The notes beneath the pieces are model-generated. The model did not search any database and was not told the DNA's origin. It saw nothing but the letters and a program-made list of their open reading frames with translations. From JAEUJT01 sp044225205 (lineage in GTDB: Bacteria > Myxococcota > Myxococcia > Myxococcales > Myxococcaceae): a DNA stretch of 22,472 nucleotides. The translations under genes were made by a program, and so were the position numbers. Every line of letters starts with the position of its first letter. The stretch's first letter is position 1. The DNA is taken from the NCBI GenBank assembly GCA_044225205.1, contig JBGAIY010000078.1, forward strand, positions 1 to 22,472, written 5' to 3'. Shown here piece after piece: positions 8,091 through 16,570 of the stretch.

Positions 8091-8504
8091 TCAGCGAAGC
8101 CGTATGGCGAGCGGTGGGTCACCCGGCGAGAACGAGAACCTGAGTTTTTCGAACGTCGGCAAGAGCGACCACAGCCCCAGGTGAAACCCGTTCGAAAACC
8201 CGAGCGGCTCTTTCGGGCCGAACACCCCGTGGTCGACGACGCCGTTGTCGTTTTCGTCGTGCACGACGACGACCGCGTAGTCGCCCGCGGCCAACCCCAC
8301 GACTTCGAAGTGCGCGCGCCCGTCGACGATGGGGGCACGAACGAGTTCAGCGGGCTCGTGAGTCACGTTCATGCCTGGCCGATACAGCCTGAGCAGGGCG
8401 TGGCCCCTCGCGTGTTGAAAACCCGTGGCGTCGACCACCAGGGCCGATGCCCCGGCATCGACGTCGACCAGAAGCAACACCGCGCACAGCATCGAATCGA
8501 GCAT
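8091..8504 (-). CDS. DUF2141-like small secreted protein
   Basis: 137 residues from the ATG at 8504; a second ATG at 8492 is also possible. The start gives a hydrophobic signal segment of about 15-20 residues; the exact cleavage site is unclear. The mature part has the hallmarks of DUF2141: a GLAAGDYAVVVVHDENDNGVVD core, in which GDYAVVVVHDENDNG is the family signature, followed by FGPKEPLGFSNG. The fold is expected to be a small immunoglobulin-like beta sandwich in the periplasm or at the surface, function unknown. The HDENDNGVVDHG part is rich in acidic and Asn residues and might bind calcium, which is inference. It converges on the carboxylesterase gene, 9 bp away, and lies 90 bp downstream of the coiled-coil gene on the same strand. 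Confidence 0.82.
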   Translation of the reverse strand: MLDSMLCAVLLLVDVDAGASALVVDATGFQHARGHALLRLYRPGMNVTHEPAELVRAPIVDGRAHFEVVGLAAGDYAVVVVHDENDNGVVDHGVFGPKEPLGFSNGFHLGLWSLLPTFEKLRFSFSPGDPPLAIRLR

Positions 8505-8594
8505 GCAGCAGTCGTAGCGGCCGCGCGTGCTTGCGGCAGAACGCCCGGGGCCTCGGTGTGTCATTCGAGACAGCCACCGGCGAATGCCCAGTCT

Positions 8595-9302
8595 TCACGG
8601 TTTGGTCGCTTGCGCTTCGACCAGGGCGAGGCCCAGCCAGACCCGGGCCGACCCCAGGTCGCCGTTGGCGAGCGCCGCCCGGGCATTTTGAACGTCGGTC
8701 AACGCGGCCCCGGTGAGCACCGCCTCGGCCGCGCTGAGCGCGGGCAGAACGTTGGCCGAGCCCGCCGCCAGGGCCTGCTGGGCCGCGTTGAGCCCGGTCA
8801 CCGCCTGCTCGGTTTGAAGGCGACGCTCGACGACGCGCCGCTCGGAGTCTTGGCGGCGCGTTTCGTGGTCGTTCACCTGAGCGCTCAGTGCGGTGAGCTG
8901 CTGACTGACTCGGTCGAGCTGGGCGGCCAGCGCCTCGAGTTGCGCGCTGGTGCCGTTCTTCGCCTTGAGCTCGGCGAGGTCGGCCTTCACTTGTTCGAAC
9001 TCGGCCCTCGTGGGCCCGGCGGGCACGGCCGCAACCGGCGAAGCCGTGGTCGGAGGGTTCGCCGGTGCCGGTGCCGGCCCCGCCGCGGTCGGTGGCGGCT
9101 CACTGACGGTGATGACGGTCGGCGGTACGCCCGCATCGACCGCCGCGGGCGACGGCTTTTTGAAGGCCAAGGCCGGCGGTTGCCCGTCGCGAAGGCGCAG
9201 CCACTTGCTGACCGGTGAGGGGGGCACACTCGACGCATTCGGTGTGCTCCCCGCTTGGGAGAGTACCGCCAGAGCCAAATAGGTCGGCCACGTCGCAGTC
9301 AT
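8595..9302 (-). CDS. Exported coiled-coil protein, function unknown
   Basis: 235 residues from the ATG at 9302, chosen because it begins a plausible signal peptide (TYLALAVLSQAGS) and the upstream in-frame extension is charged and unlike a protein start. Residues about 25-100 are Pro/Ala/Thr/Val-rich and probably disordered. Residues about 100-165 show heptad spacing of hydrophobics (FEQVKADLAELKAKN onward, LEALAAQLDRVSQQL) and should form a coiled coil. The C-terminal 65 residues are Ala/Leu-rich helical and resemble a helical-repeat segment. I recognise no named domain. Possible roles are a periplasmic spacer or a scaffold, by shape only. It diverges from the octahaem cytochrome gene across about 210 bp. 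Confidence 0.78.
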   Translation of the reverse strand: MTATWPTYLALAVLSQAGSTPNASSVPPSPVSKWLRLRDGQPPALAFKKPSPAAVDAGVPPTVITVSEPPPTAAGPAPAPANPPTTASPVAAVPAGPTRAEFEQVKADLAELKAKNGTSAQLEALAAQLDRVSQQLTALSAQVNDHETRRQDSERRVVERRLQTEQAVTGLNAAQQALAAGSANVLPALSAAEAVLTGAALTDVQNARAALANGDLGSARVWLGLALVEAQATKP

Positions 9303-9495
9303 GCCGTCAGCATGGCCCAACGCCGCCCGGTGCGCCAAGCGGCCGCGCGCGCACTTTTCATTCAATGGGCGACTGGCAACGAGCACTTTCACTGCGCCTC
9401 GTTCGCGTGACGCCTGCGCGGTGCTGTGAAACGGGCGTGACCTGCCCAGCGTGCGGCCAATGCGCCGAACGCTTCGCCGGTTGGTGTCGGGGCGG

Positions 9496-9501
9496 TATAA
9501 C
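9496..9501 (+). promoter_or_regulatory. Possible -10 element before the octahaem cytochrome gene
   Basis: TATAAC matches the sigma-70 -10 consensus at five of six positions and stands out in a very G+C-rich gap (9303-9514). A weak -35 (TTCGCC, 9473-9478) lies 17 bases upstream. It would place transcription start only a few bases before the ATG at 9515, which also lacks a Shine-Dalgarno site, so the mRNA might be nearly leaderless. I see nothing else definite in this 212-bp divergent gap. Confidence 0.3.
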
Positions 9502-9514
9502 GCCCGCCCGCCCG

Positions 9515-11329
9515 ATGCGAATGCGACTCCCCGTGGTGTTGGTGCTCGCTTCGGTGGCCTCGCTCACGGTGGCGGTGGTCGCCGTGGCCCGCGACACGAC
9601 CGCCCCCGACCTGCACACCGTGGCGCGCAGCGGCGCCGTTTCGTGCCCGGCGTGTCACGCGCAGCACGTCGCCAGCTGGCGCCGCACGTTTCACCGCACG
9701 ATGACCCAGGCCGCTTCAGACACTTCGGTACAAGGGCGCTTCGACGGCCGCACCCTCGTTTCTGGCGACATCGAAGCCCGCTTCACCACCCGAGAAGGGC
9801 AGCGCTTCATCGACCTCACCCTGCCGTCGGGCCAGACCCAGTCGTACCGGGTCGAACGCACGGTCGGTTCGCGGCGAATTCAGCAGTATGTGGCCAAAGA
9901 CGCCGACCACTGGGTGCGGTTGCCCCTGGCGTGGAACATTGACGAGCAACGGTGGTTTCACCTGAACGGTGCGTTTCTCGACCCCGACGGCACCGACTAC
10001 TTCGCCCACCGTTCTCTGTGGGACGGCAACTGCATTTTCTGCCACACGACGGGGCCGAACCCTGGGTACGACTGGCAGCGAAACACCTTCGACAGCCACG
10101 TCGCCGAGCTCGGCATTGCCTGCGAGGCGTGTCACGGCCCGGGCAGCGAACACGTCGCGAAGAACGCGAACCCGGTGCGTCGCTATTGGCTCAACACGAC
10201 TGGCCGCGCCGACCCGACCATTGTCAACCCGGCTCGGTTGACCGCCGAACGCTCGCTGCAGGTGTGCGGCCATTGCCATGGCCAACGCGTGCCGAACCCC
10301 AGCGAACGCATTCGTGAATTTTTGAGTCGCGGTGACCCCTTCACCCCCGGAGACGACCTGTCGACCTTCACCTCACCGCTCCACCGAGACACGGTGCTCG
10401 AAGGGGTCGACGTGACCGCACGGTTCTGGCGAGACGGCACTCCGCGGTTGACGGCATACGAGTACCAAGCACTGCAAGCGACCGCCGACTTTCAGCGCGG
10501 AGGGCTGACGTGCGGGCACTGCCATTCGATGCACCGAGGCGACCCCAAGGGCATGATCGAACCCCAGCTGCGCGGGCCAGCGGCCTGCACGTCGTGCCAC
10601 GCCGACATCGCCCAGGCGCCGGCGCGACATTCGGGGCACGAAGCGAACGCCTCCGACTGCTACGGCTGCCACCTGCCGCCCATGGTGTACGGCATTCTCA
10701 CCGTTCACCCGACCCACCGAATTCAGGCACCCGACCCCTCACGTGCGTGGCGCTTCGACATGCCCGAGGCGTGCACGCTCTGTCACCTCGACCGAACCGC
10801 CGCGTGGGCCGCCCAGGCGCTCGAACGGCAAACCGCCGGGCGGTACCGTGCGCCGCAGCTGCCCACCGACGCGGGCTTCGCCGTCGCCGAGAGCATTCGT
10901 TCGCTCGTGGCGGGCGACGTGGTTCAACGGGTCGTCGCGGCGTCGGCCCTGGGCCGAGTACACGCCGGTGATCGCGCCGTCGACCACCTGTGGGTGGTGC
11001 CCTTCTTGCTCTTCACCCTGGCCGACGACTCGTATGCGGCGGTCAGGCACATCGCCTACCGTTCGCTGCGCGAGTTGCTCGAAGCCGCGCGCGCCGAAGC
11101 GCCCGAGCTGTTGCGCGGAGCGCCCACCGCCTTCTTCGACCCAGACGCCCCGCCCGCCGAACGCGCCTTGGTGACCCAAGCGTGGCGCGCGTGGTGGGCT
11201 TCGGTCGACAAGTCGCACCTGAAACGGCCCGAGGCCGTACCGCTTGACGCGCGCTTCGAGCTCGACCCGCCCGCCGTCAACGCCCTGCGGGCCCAACGGT
11301 TCGAACGCGCGGTGTCGATCGGCGAGTAG
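9515..11329 (+). CDS. Octahaem cytochrome c with HEAT-like C-terminal region
   Basis: 604 residues from the ATG at 9515; a second ATG two codons later is equally possible. A hydrophobic segment (5-24) acts as signal or membrane anchor. Eight CXXCH haem c motifs start at residues 44, 173, 203, 251, 333, 358, 382 and 420. The first, CPACHAQHVASWRRTFH, has the pattern of the cytochrome c554-like multihaem domain. Haems 2-5 are embedded in long loops with several extra His residues that could be distal ligands, such as GSEH and MHRGD. After residue 450 there is no haem; the segment ASALGRVHAG to RSLRELLEAAR looks like HEAT-type helical repeats. It probably transfers electrons in the periplasm; no catalytic Lys or Cys variant motif (CXXCK) is present to suggest nitrite reductase. 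It is followed 53 bp later by a small membrane protein. Confidence 0.92.
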   Translation: MRMRLPVVLVLASVASLTVAVVAVARDTTAPDLHTVARSGAVSCPACHAQHVASWRRTFHRTMTQAASDTSVQGRFDGRTLVSGDIEARFTTREGQRFIDLTLPSGQTQSYRVERTVGSRRIQQYVAKDADHWVRLPLAWNIDEQRWFHLNGAFLDPDGTDYFAHRSLWDGNCIFCHTTGPNPGYDWQRNTFDSHVAELGIACEACHGPGSEHVAKNANPVRRYWLNTTGRADPTIVNPARLTAERSLQVCGHCHGQRVPNPSERIREFLSRGDPFTPGDDLSTFTSPLHRDTVLEGVDVTARFWRDGTPRLTAYEYQALQATADFQRGGLTCGHCHSMHRGDPKGMIEPQLRGPAACTSCHADIAQAPARHSGHEANASDCYGCHLPPMVYGILTVHPTHRIQAPDPSRAWRFDMPEACTLCHLDRTAAWAAQALERQTAGRYRAPQLPTDAGFAVAESIRSLVAGDVVQRVVAASALGRVHAGDRAVDHLWVVPFLLFTLADDSYAAVRHIAYRSLRELLEAARAEAPELLRGAPTAFFDPDAPPAERALVTQAWRAWWASVDKSHLKRPEAVPLDARFELDPPAVNALRAQRFERAVSIGE

Positions 11330-11382
11330 CGCACCTGTTCGAGAACGCGCGTGACTTCAGAGGCGTGTGGTACGTGCCGCCC

Positions 11383-11808
11383 ATGAGCCGAACCCATGCT
11401 CGTTTCGGTTGGTCGCTGCTGCTGCTGTCTCTGTGTTTCGGGGCGGCGCTCGAAACACTCGAAGCCTTTCGGGTGTTCGCCCTGGTGGGAGACCCGTGGC
11501 GCGCCCGAATGTGGTCACTCGCCCATTTTCACGGAGCGGCGCTCGGGCTCGTGAACTTGGTCTACGCCCCTTGGGCCGAAGCGGCGGCACTGTCGGCCAC
11601 GACCCAAAGCGCCGGGTCTTGGTGCCTCCGCGCGGGCAGCGTGCTCATGCCGCTGGGGTTCGTGTTGGGCGGCGTGGGCGCTCACGAGACCGACCCTTCG
11701 CTCGGCGTGCTGCTCGCCCCGGTGGGCGCGGGGCTGATCATCGTCACCGCGTTCGTTCAGACCCGCGCGGCGTGGGCGGGCGCCTCGACCCCGGTTCAGA
11801 AGAAGTAA
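11383..11808 (+). CDS. Small four-helix integral membrane protein, unknown
   Basis: 141 residues from the ATG at 11383; a GTG six codons upstream is an alternative. There are four hydrophobic segments at about 9-27, 44-62, 82-100 and 106-126. The second contains WSLAHFHGAALGLVNL, with two His in a helix, which could contact haem or a quinone if the protein serves the upstream cytochrome; that is inference. Short Trp- and Arg-containing loops join the helices, and the tail ends in a basic QKK. I cannot place it in a named family. It follows the octahaem cytochrome gene by 53 bp on the same strand, so co-expression is likely. Its 3-prime end overlaps the convergent barrel gene by 13 bp. Confidence 0.8.
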   Translation: MSRTHARFGWSLLLLSLCFGAALETLEAFRVFALVGDPWRARMWSLAHFHGAALGLVNLVYAPWAEAAALSATTQSAGSWCLRAGSVLMPLGFVLGGVGAHETDPSLGVLLAPVGAGLIIVTAFVQTRAAWAGASTPVQKK

Positions 11809-12983
11809 GCGACCCGCAGCTGGCCAAAATTGTCTCTCACGAACGACGTCTGCAGCTTGCCGGGAGTGCCGAAAAACAGATTCACGCTCGCGGTCACGCG
11901 CCAGTGGTCTCCGAACCGGCGGCTGGCTTCGACGGTGCCGAACGTCGACGCGTCGACCACGTCGACCAGCGCCCCGGCGTTGATTTCGGTGTTCGCGACG
12001 TCGTTGAACGCCAACCGCATGCCCGCGAACGCGTCGTGGTCGAAAAACGTCACGGGGCCGGTGAGCGGCCGGGTGTCGAACACGAACTCGGCGGCGAAGG
12101 TGAGGTTCGCCTCGTCGAACACCTTGTACACCGTGTAGTCGAGCCCGACGCCGGCGCCGCCAAAGACGATGAACCGGTTCGTCCACGCTCTGACGAAACC
12201 TTCGGCTTTGAGCGTCAGGGCGTCGAGCGTCAGCTGCGCGTCGGCCGACGCCTGGTACGACAGGTCGTACCGTGGGGCCACGTTGCCCGACGTGAGCTCG
12301 ACGATGAACCGGGGCTCTCGCGAGACCCCGCCGAACGCCGAGAGCCCGACGTCGAGGTCGCCCACGTTGAAGGCATAGCGGGCGGCGGCGCTGGGCGTGT
12401 ATTGGCGCAGCGGCGACTCGTATTCAGGGTGGTCGACGTCGAGCGTCGCGGGAAAGCGCAACCGCCCCCGCACTCCGGGAAACGTGCGTTCTCGAAAGTA
12501 CGGCAACGCGTAGAACTTGAACGACGACGATTCGCCGACCCACGCGAGTTCGATGAACGGTTGCCCCAACTTCGCCGACCCGGTGTACGACTCGACGAAG
12601 TCGATTTGGTTGAGCACGTCTGAAGGGCGGTACGCCTCGAGCGTGCCCCAGGTGATGACGTCGCTGCCCACGACCAACTCGAAGTGCTCGAGCGAAAAGC
12701 GGTACTTCGCCTCGCGCACGTCGAAGTGCGAGCGGCGCTCGTCGTTCGGGTCGAGTCGGTAGAACGGCTTCACCGTCAGCGTGTGCGTGCCGCTCAGCGA
12801 CTTCACTTCGAGGCGCGGCTCGGCGACGAGCGACACGCCGTTGCCCGCGGCTTGCCCTGGGTACTTGGGCGGCTCGACGAAAACGCGCCCGTCGGCGGCC
12901 ACCGAGCCCCCCACTTCGGCCGAGACCGACGCGCAAGCGGCCAACGCGACCGCCACGCACGCTGCACCACACGAACGAAACAC
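11796..12983 (-). CDS. Outer-membrane beta-barrel protein of an RND/LolA-like lipid transport unit
   Basis: 395 residues from a GTG at 12983, chosen because it begins a signal peptide (VFRSCGAACVAVALAACASVSA) 10 bp after the upstream stop. Cleavage could be signal peptidase I after SVSA; LAAC also fits a lipobox. The mature protein is built of alternating polar/hydrophobic strands, for example YRFSLEHFELVVGSDVITWG, and ends in LRVAYFF, the C-terminal aromatic signature of outer-membrane barrels. The order RND transporter, LolA-like protein, then barrel recurs in proteobacteria, with the barrel sometimes annotated DUF1302-like. Here it is the last gene of the seven-gene operon. Role by context: outer-membrane partner or receptor for lipid passed on by the LolA-like carrier. 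The substrate is unknown. Confidence 0.82.
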   Translation of the reverse strand: MFRSCGAACVAVALAACASVSAEVGGSVAADGRVFVEPPKYPGQAAGNGVSLVAEPRLEVKSLSGTHTLTVKPFYRLDPNDERRSHFDVREAKYRFSLEHFELVVGSDVITWGTLEAYRPSDVLNQIDFVESYTGSAKLGQPFIELAWVGESSSFKFYALPYFRERTFPGVRGRLRFPATLDVDHPEYESPLRQYTPSAAARYAFNVGDLDVGLSAFGGVSREPRFIVELTSGNVAPRYDLSYQASADAQLTLDALTLKAEGFVRAWTNRFIVFGGAGVGLDYTVYKVFDEANLTFAAEFVFDTRPLTGPVTFFDHDAFAGMRLAFNDVANTEINAGALVDVVDASTFGTVEASRRFGDHWRVTASVNLFFGTPGKLQTSFVRDNFGQLRVAYFF

Positions 12984-12993
12984 GCGGGCTGCT

Positions 12994-13803
12994 TTAGTTG
13001 CCCAGCTTGCCGGGCGCAAAGTCGGCCACGGTCAGCCCCGTCTCGAGCTTCATCGACACGAACCGAATCGTGGTGCCCTTGCCGGTCTGCAGGTTCTTCA
13101 TCGCCCAGCGCTGAGAACGCCAGAAGCGGTCGTTGAGCTTCTTGTATTCGTCGTAGGTGAGCGTCTTGAACTTTTCGCCCCGGCGGTCGAAAAAGTCGAT
13201 GCTCGAAATGCGAAGTTCTTTCGAGTCGATGTGCAGCACCCGCTTCGAATACGCCGACGACGCGTCTTTGGGCGTCGCTTCGACGGTGACGCAGTCGGCG
13301 TCGCCGCACTTCTCTTCGCCCACGTACTTCCACGCGTATTTGCGGGCGTCGTTGCCGGTGAGGTCTTCGAACGAGAACTCGCTGCCGGCGAAAGCGCCGG
13401 TTCGGTTCGACGCCGAAATGCGCTTGGTGCGGCGGGCGCTCGGCAAAAACAGCCACTGTTCGTCTTCGCCTTCGGGGCTGGCGTGCGACAAGACGGCCGT
13501 GCCCTTCACGTCGGCCGGCGCGTCGAACACGATGAGCGACTTGTCGCCCTCGGTCGCGCTGGCCCGCTCGAGCACCTTGAGCGAGAAGCTGCGCCGCGCC
13601 TCGCCCCCCGATGCGTCGGTCAACACCATGTCGACCTGGCCACCCAAGTCTTTGTAGCCGGCGTTGCGCGCGCCCAGCTCGACCGCAATCGCCTTGCCCT
13701 TTTCTTCGGGCGTGCCGCTGGCGACGAGTTCTTTGAGCGACGCCGCGTGGGCCGGCGCGGCAAACAAGACACTGCCAAGGTACAACGCGAGGCTGGGCTT
13801 CAT
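12994..13803 (-). CDS. Outer-membrane lipoprotein-sorting protein, LolA-like (PF17131 type)
   Basis: 269 residues with a clear Sec signal peptide (cleavage after AHA, about residue 20). The mature part fits the LolA-like fold that cradles lipids in a half-barrel: a strand with LIVFDAPADVKGTAVLSH, then DEQWLFLPSARRTKRI, followed by SGSEFSFEDLTG-like GSEFSFEDLTG and late strands including RISSIDFFDRRGEKFKTLTY. The DEQWLFLPSARRTKRI element is characteristic of PF17131 proteins that pair with MMPL transporters. The ATG overlaps the RND stop as ATGA, and its stop is 10 bp before the barrel start. It probably carries lipid or a lipidated molecule across the periplasm between the RND pump and the barrel. 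A single Cys pair (CGDADC) could form a disulphide. Confidence 0.9.
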   Translation of the reverse strand: MKPSLALYLGSVLFAAPAHAASLKELVASGTPEEKGKAIAVELGARNAGYKDLGGQVDMVLTDASGGEARRSFSLKVLERASATEGDKSLIVFDAPADVKGTAVLSHASPEGEDEQWLFLPSARRTKRISASNRTGAFAGSEFSFEDLTGNDARKYAWKYVGEEKCGDADCVTVEATPKDASSAYSKRVLHIDSKELRISSIDFFDRRGEKFKTLTYDEYKKLNDRFWRSQRWAMKNLQTGKGTTIRFVSMKLETGLTVADFAPGKLGN

Positions 13804-16193
13804 GACTCACTCACTTTCGGGGCGGCGAACAACGAGACGGCGGGTCGGTCGGGCGACGGCGCGGGGGCCTTCTTTTCGCGCACGAGCAAGAGCACCAGCG
13901 ACGGGGCGATGAGCAAGTCGGCAAACGGCGCGATGCCGACGATGAGCAAGCACAACCACCCCAAGTGACTGGTCATTTGAAAGTTCGACAGCGTCAGCAC
14001 GCCGAAGCCCATGACCAGAATGACGCTGGTCGACAGCATGGCCGGCCCGACGTGCGACAGCGTGTGGCGCATGGCGTCTTCGGGCGACAGGCCTTCTTTG
14101 CGCTGGAGCGCCTGAAACTTCGTCAAAAAGTGAATCGTGTCGTCGACGATGATGCCCAGGGCGATGCTGGCCGCGATGCTCGCGACGATGTTGAGCTGCC
14201 CGACCACCAGGTACCACACGCCGTACCCGACGAAGATCGGCACCACGTTCGGTATCACGCTGATGAGCCCCAGCTTCCAGCTCCGCAGCACGACGATCAT
14301 GCACAGCGAAATCAACAACAGCGACCAGAAGTCGGCTTTCACCATGCTGCGCGCGTTGCGGTCTCCGAGCTGCGAAAAGATGACCACCGGCCCGGTCGCT
14401 TCGGCCCACATCGTTTGGGGCGCGTTCGAGCGCAACCACGCGCCGCTCCGCTCGGCGAAGTTGGTCATCTGCCGCGTCGACAGATCGCGCACCGTGACCG
14501 TCAACCGTGACGCCGACTTGTTGATGTTCACCCGGTCGGTCAAGTCGAGCCCCGACGGCAAGTTCATTTCGTAGACCAACAGCGCCTCGGCCGCGGCCTC
14601 GCGGGTCGTCGGCAACCGGTACTCGGCGCCGGCGCCGCCGTTCATGACCTGGGTCGTGCGCTTGAGAATGTCGGCCACGCTGAAAACGTGTTGCACTTCG
14701 GGCTGTTGGCGCAGCCACTGAGCGAACGCGTCGAGCCGCTCGAGGTATTCGACCGACGTGACGCCCGACGGGCCGTCGCTGCCGATTTGAAATTCGAGCC
14801 GGTAAATGCCCGACAGGTTCTTCATGGTGAAGTCGACGTCGCGGCGAAACGGCACGCTCTGCGAAAAGTAGCTGACGAACTGGTCGTTCGGTTCGAGCTG
14901 CGCGGCGGCCAAGCCGCTGAGCACGGTCAACAGCGCCGCCGAACCGAACACGAGGCCGCGGCGGCGAATCACGAAGTCGGCCAGCTTCGGCATGACCGAG
15001 AACGTCTTTTCTTCGCGCGCGGCCGGCACGTGCACGGTCACGAGCGAGAGCAGCGCGGGCAAGAAGGTCACCGAGTACAACCACGCCACGGTCACGCCGA
15101 CGCACGTCATGTTCGCCAAGTGGGTGACCGGCGGCGCGTCAGACGAATTGAGGCACACGAAGCCGACAATGGTGGTGAGCCAGGTGTAGGTCACCGCCTC
15201 GAGGTTCGACTGCACCGAGTCGATGATCGCCGCGCGCTTGTCGAGCCCGCGGCGCATGGCGTCGAGCACCGCGAGCACGATGTGCACCCCGTCGGCCACG
15301 GCCACGGTGAGCACGATCATGGGGGCGGCGACCGACGTGGGGCTCAAGGGGTAGTGCAACCACCCGGCGACGGCCATCGACACGGTCGCCGACATCCAAA
15401 TGATGAGGGCGACGGCGCCGGTCGCTTTCGCGCTCCGAACGATGAAGCCCATGACGACCAGCATGATCACGACCATGAGCGGTATCATCACGCCCATGTC
15501 TTGAATCGACACCTGCATGAAGGCATCGTTGATGAACGCCATGCCCGAGGGGCGAATGTCGAGCCCGGGGTGCCGGGCCGCGACCTGGGCCACCAGGGCC
15601 CTCGCCGCTTCGGCCGCTTGGGTCACCTCGAGCGGGTCTTGGCGCGGCAAGCGCAACGTGACGTTCACCGCCGCAGTGCGGCCGTCGGTCGCGAGCAAGC
15701 TGCCCACGACAATGGGCTCTTTCATGGCGGTCTGCCGCAGCGACTCGAACTGCGCCGCCGACCAGCCGCGAACGTCGGCGGGCACCATCGACGCGAGCGT
15801 CAGGTCGTCACCCTCGGCCGACACTTGCTGAAAATTCGTCAGCGAGTCGACCCGAGACGCGAAGGGCAACCGCCACCCGGCCGCCGTCAGTTCTTGCAGG
15901 GCGGTCAGCGCCTCTGCCTGAAACACGGTGCCGTCGTTCGCTTTGACCACGAAGAGCACGTTGTCGGTCTTGGTGAAGTCTCGCTCGAGCCGTTGAAACG
16001 CCGACAGGCCCGGGTCTTCGTGCGAAAAGAAAATTTGGTAGTCGGTCGAGAACCGCGCCCAGACCAAGCCGAGAGAGCTCAACACGAAGACGGCGACGCT
16101 CACCGCCACCGTCAACTTCGGCCGCGCCGTTACCGCCTCGCCCAAGCGCGTACCGAAGCGTTCGAAGCGGGTCGTCTGGTTGAAGTCGGTCAT
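13800..16193 (-). CDS. MMPL/RND-family inner-membrane transporter
   Basis: 797 residues from the ATG at 16193; the adjacent ATG at 16196 is the alternative. These are preferred over a start at 16223 because GAGGAGA lies 7 bases upstream. The protein has the RND layout: helix 1 (about 27-46), a periplasmic loop of about 180 residues, five helices, a second hydrophobic helix near residue 410, a second large loop and five more helices. Key RND motifs are AVADGVHIV in the first half (about 298-306) and GIIVDDTIHFLTKF in the second, whose Asp residues normally carry protons. Sequences of this type (HpnN, MmpL and sterol-transporter BstA classes) move hydrophobic lipids using proton motive force. 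It is coupled by a 4-bp overlap to the LolA-like gene, pointing to lipid traffic and not multidrug efflux. Substrate and direction are unknown. Confidence 0.94.
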   Translation of the reverse strand: MTDFNQTTRFERFGTRLGEAVTARPKLTVAVSVAVFVLSSLGLVWARFSTDYQIFFSHEDPGLSAFQRLERDFTKTDNVLFVVKANDGTVFQAEALTALQELTAAGWRLPFASRVDSLTNFQQVSAEGDDLTLASMVPADVRGWSAAQFESLRQTAMKEPIVVGSLLATDGRTAAVNVTLRLPRQDPLEVTQAAEAARALVAQVAARHPGLDIRPSGMAFINDAFMQVSIQDMGVMIPLMVVIMLVVMGFIVRSAKATGAVALIIWMSATVSMAVAGWLHYPLSPTSVAAPMIVLTVAVADGVHIVLAVLDAMRRGLDKRAAIIDSVQSNLEAVTYTWLTTIVGFVCLNSSDAPPVTHLANMTCVGVTVAWLYSVTFLPALLSLVTVHVPAAREEKTFSVMPKLADFVIRRRGLVFGSAALLTVLSGLAAAQLEPNDQFVSYFSQSVPFRRDVDFTMKNLSGIYRLEFQIGSDGPSGVTSVEYLERLDAFAQWLRQQPEVQHVFSVADILKRTTQVMNGGAGAEYRLPTTREAAAEALLVYEMNLPSGLDLTDRVNINKSASRLTVTVRDLSTRQMTNFAERSGAWLRSNAPQTMWAEATGPVVIFSQLGDRNARSMVKADFWSLLLISLCMIVVLRSWKLGLISVIPNVVPIFVGYGVWYLVVGQLNIVASIAASIALGIIVDDTIHFLTKFQALQRKEGLSPEDAMRHTLSHVGPAMLSTSVILVMGFGVLTLSNFQMTSHLGWLCLLIVGIAPFADLLIAPSLVLLLVREKKAPAPSPDRPAVSLFAAPKVSES

Positions 16194-16200
16194 CATCGCG

Positions 16201-16207
16201 TCTCCTC
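16201..16207 (-). promoter_or_regulatory. Ribosome binding site deciding the RND start
   Basis: On the minus strand this reads GAGGAGA, a strong Shine-Dalgarno match 4 bases before one ATG (16196) and 7 bases before the next (16193). It lies downstream of the more distal in-frame start at 16223, which therefore is unlikely to be used. Confidence 0.75.
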
Positions 16208-16223
16208 GTGGTGCGGCATTCAC

Positions 16224-16568
16224 TTACGACCCCGCGTCGGCCCCAAACCCTGCGTCTTGGTGCGTGACGGGTATGACGATGTCTTCTGCGTTGAGGTACA
16301 GCGTGTCGCCCGCGTCGGGCATGCATTCGTCGAGGCGGGTCGAGAGCGTGGCCAAGCTGTCGCAATCGGTCGAATGCTCGGTGATGCACTTCGCCGCCAC
16401 CTTGGCGAGCCCGGTGCATTCGTGCCCGGTCAAGAACGGCACCGACGCGCCGCATTGTTCGATCATGCCGTTCGCCTGTTCGCACACCGACGCGTACGAC
16501 GTCGGCGCGACGCCCCCCAGCCCACAGGCCGCGACCAGGACCCCCAACACCGTGACGCGCGGGCCCAT
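16224..16568 (-). CDS. Small Cys-rich lipoprotein of the lipase/RND operon
   Basis: 114 residues from the ATG at 16568; a TTG at 16574 would overlap the upstream lipase stop by 4 bp and is also possible. The hydrophobic start ends in VAAC (Cys15), a degenerate lipobox, or could be cut after SYAS. The mature part has six Cys (29, 39, 51, 61, 69, 82) in about 55 residues, then an acidic tail ending in DAG repeats. The first Cys pair has the same C-x9-C spacing (CEQANGMIEQC) as the N-terminal module of the two lipase-like proteins encoded just upstream, so it may be a free-standing version of that module. No known domain is recognised. By context it may be an accessory or chaperone-like partner of the lipases or the RND transporter. 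Confidence 0.8.
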   Translation of the reverse strand: MGPRVTVLGVLVAACGLGGVAPTSYASVCEQANGMIEQCGASVPFLTGHECTGLAKVAAKCITEHSTDCDSLATLSTRLDECMPDAGDTLYLNAEDIVIPVTHQDAGFGADAGS

Positions 16569-16570
16569 GC

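Noticed and set aside
8505..8594. Possible small gene or RNA in the gap upstream of the DUF2141-like gene
   Set aside because: Only an in-frame extension of the same gene is open here; no signal peptide, hairpin or conserved-looking motif is visible.
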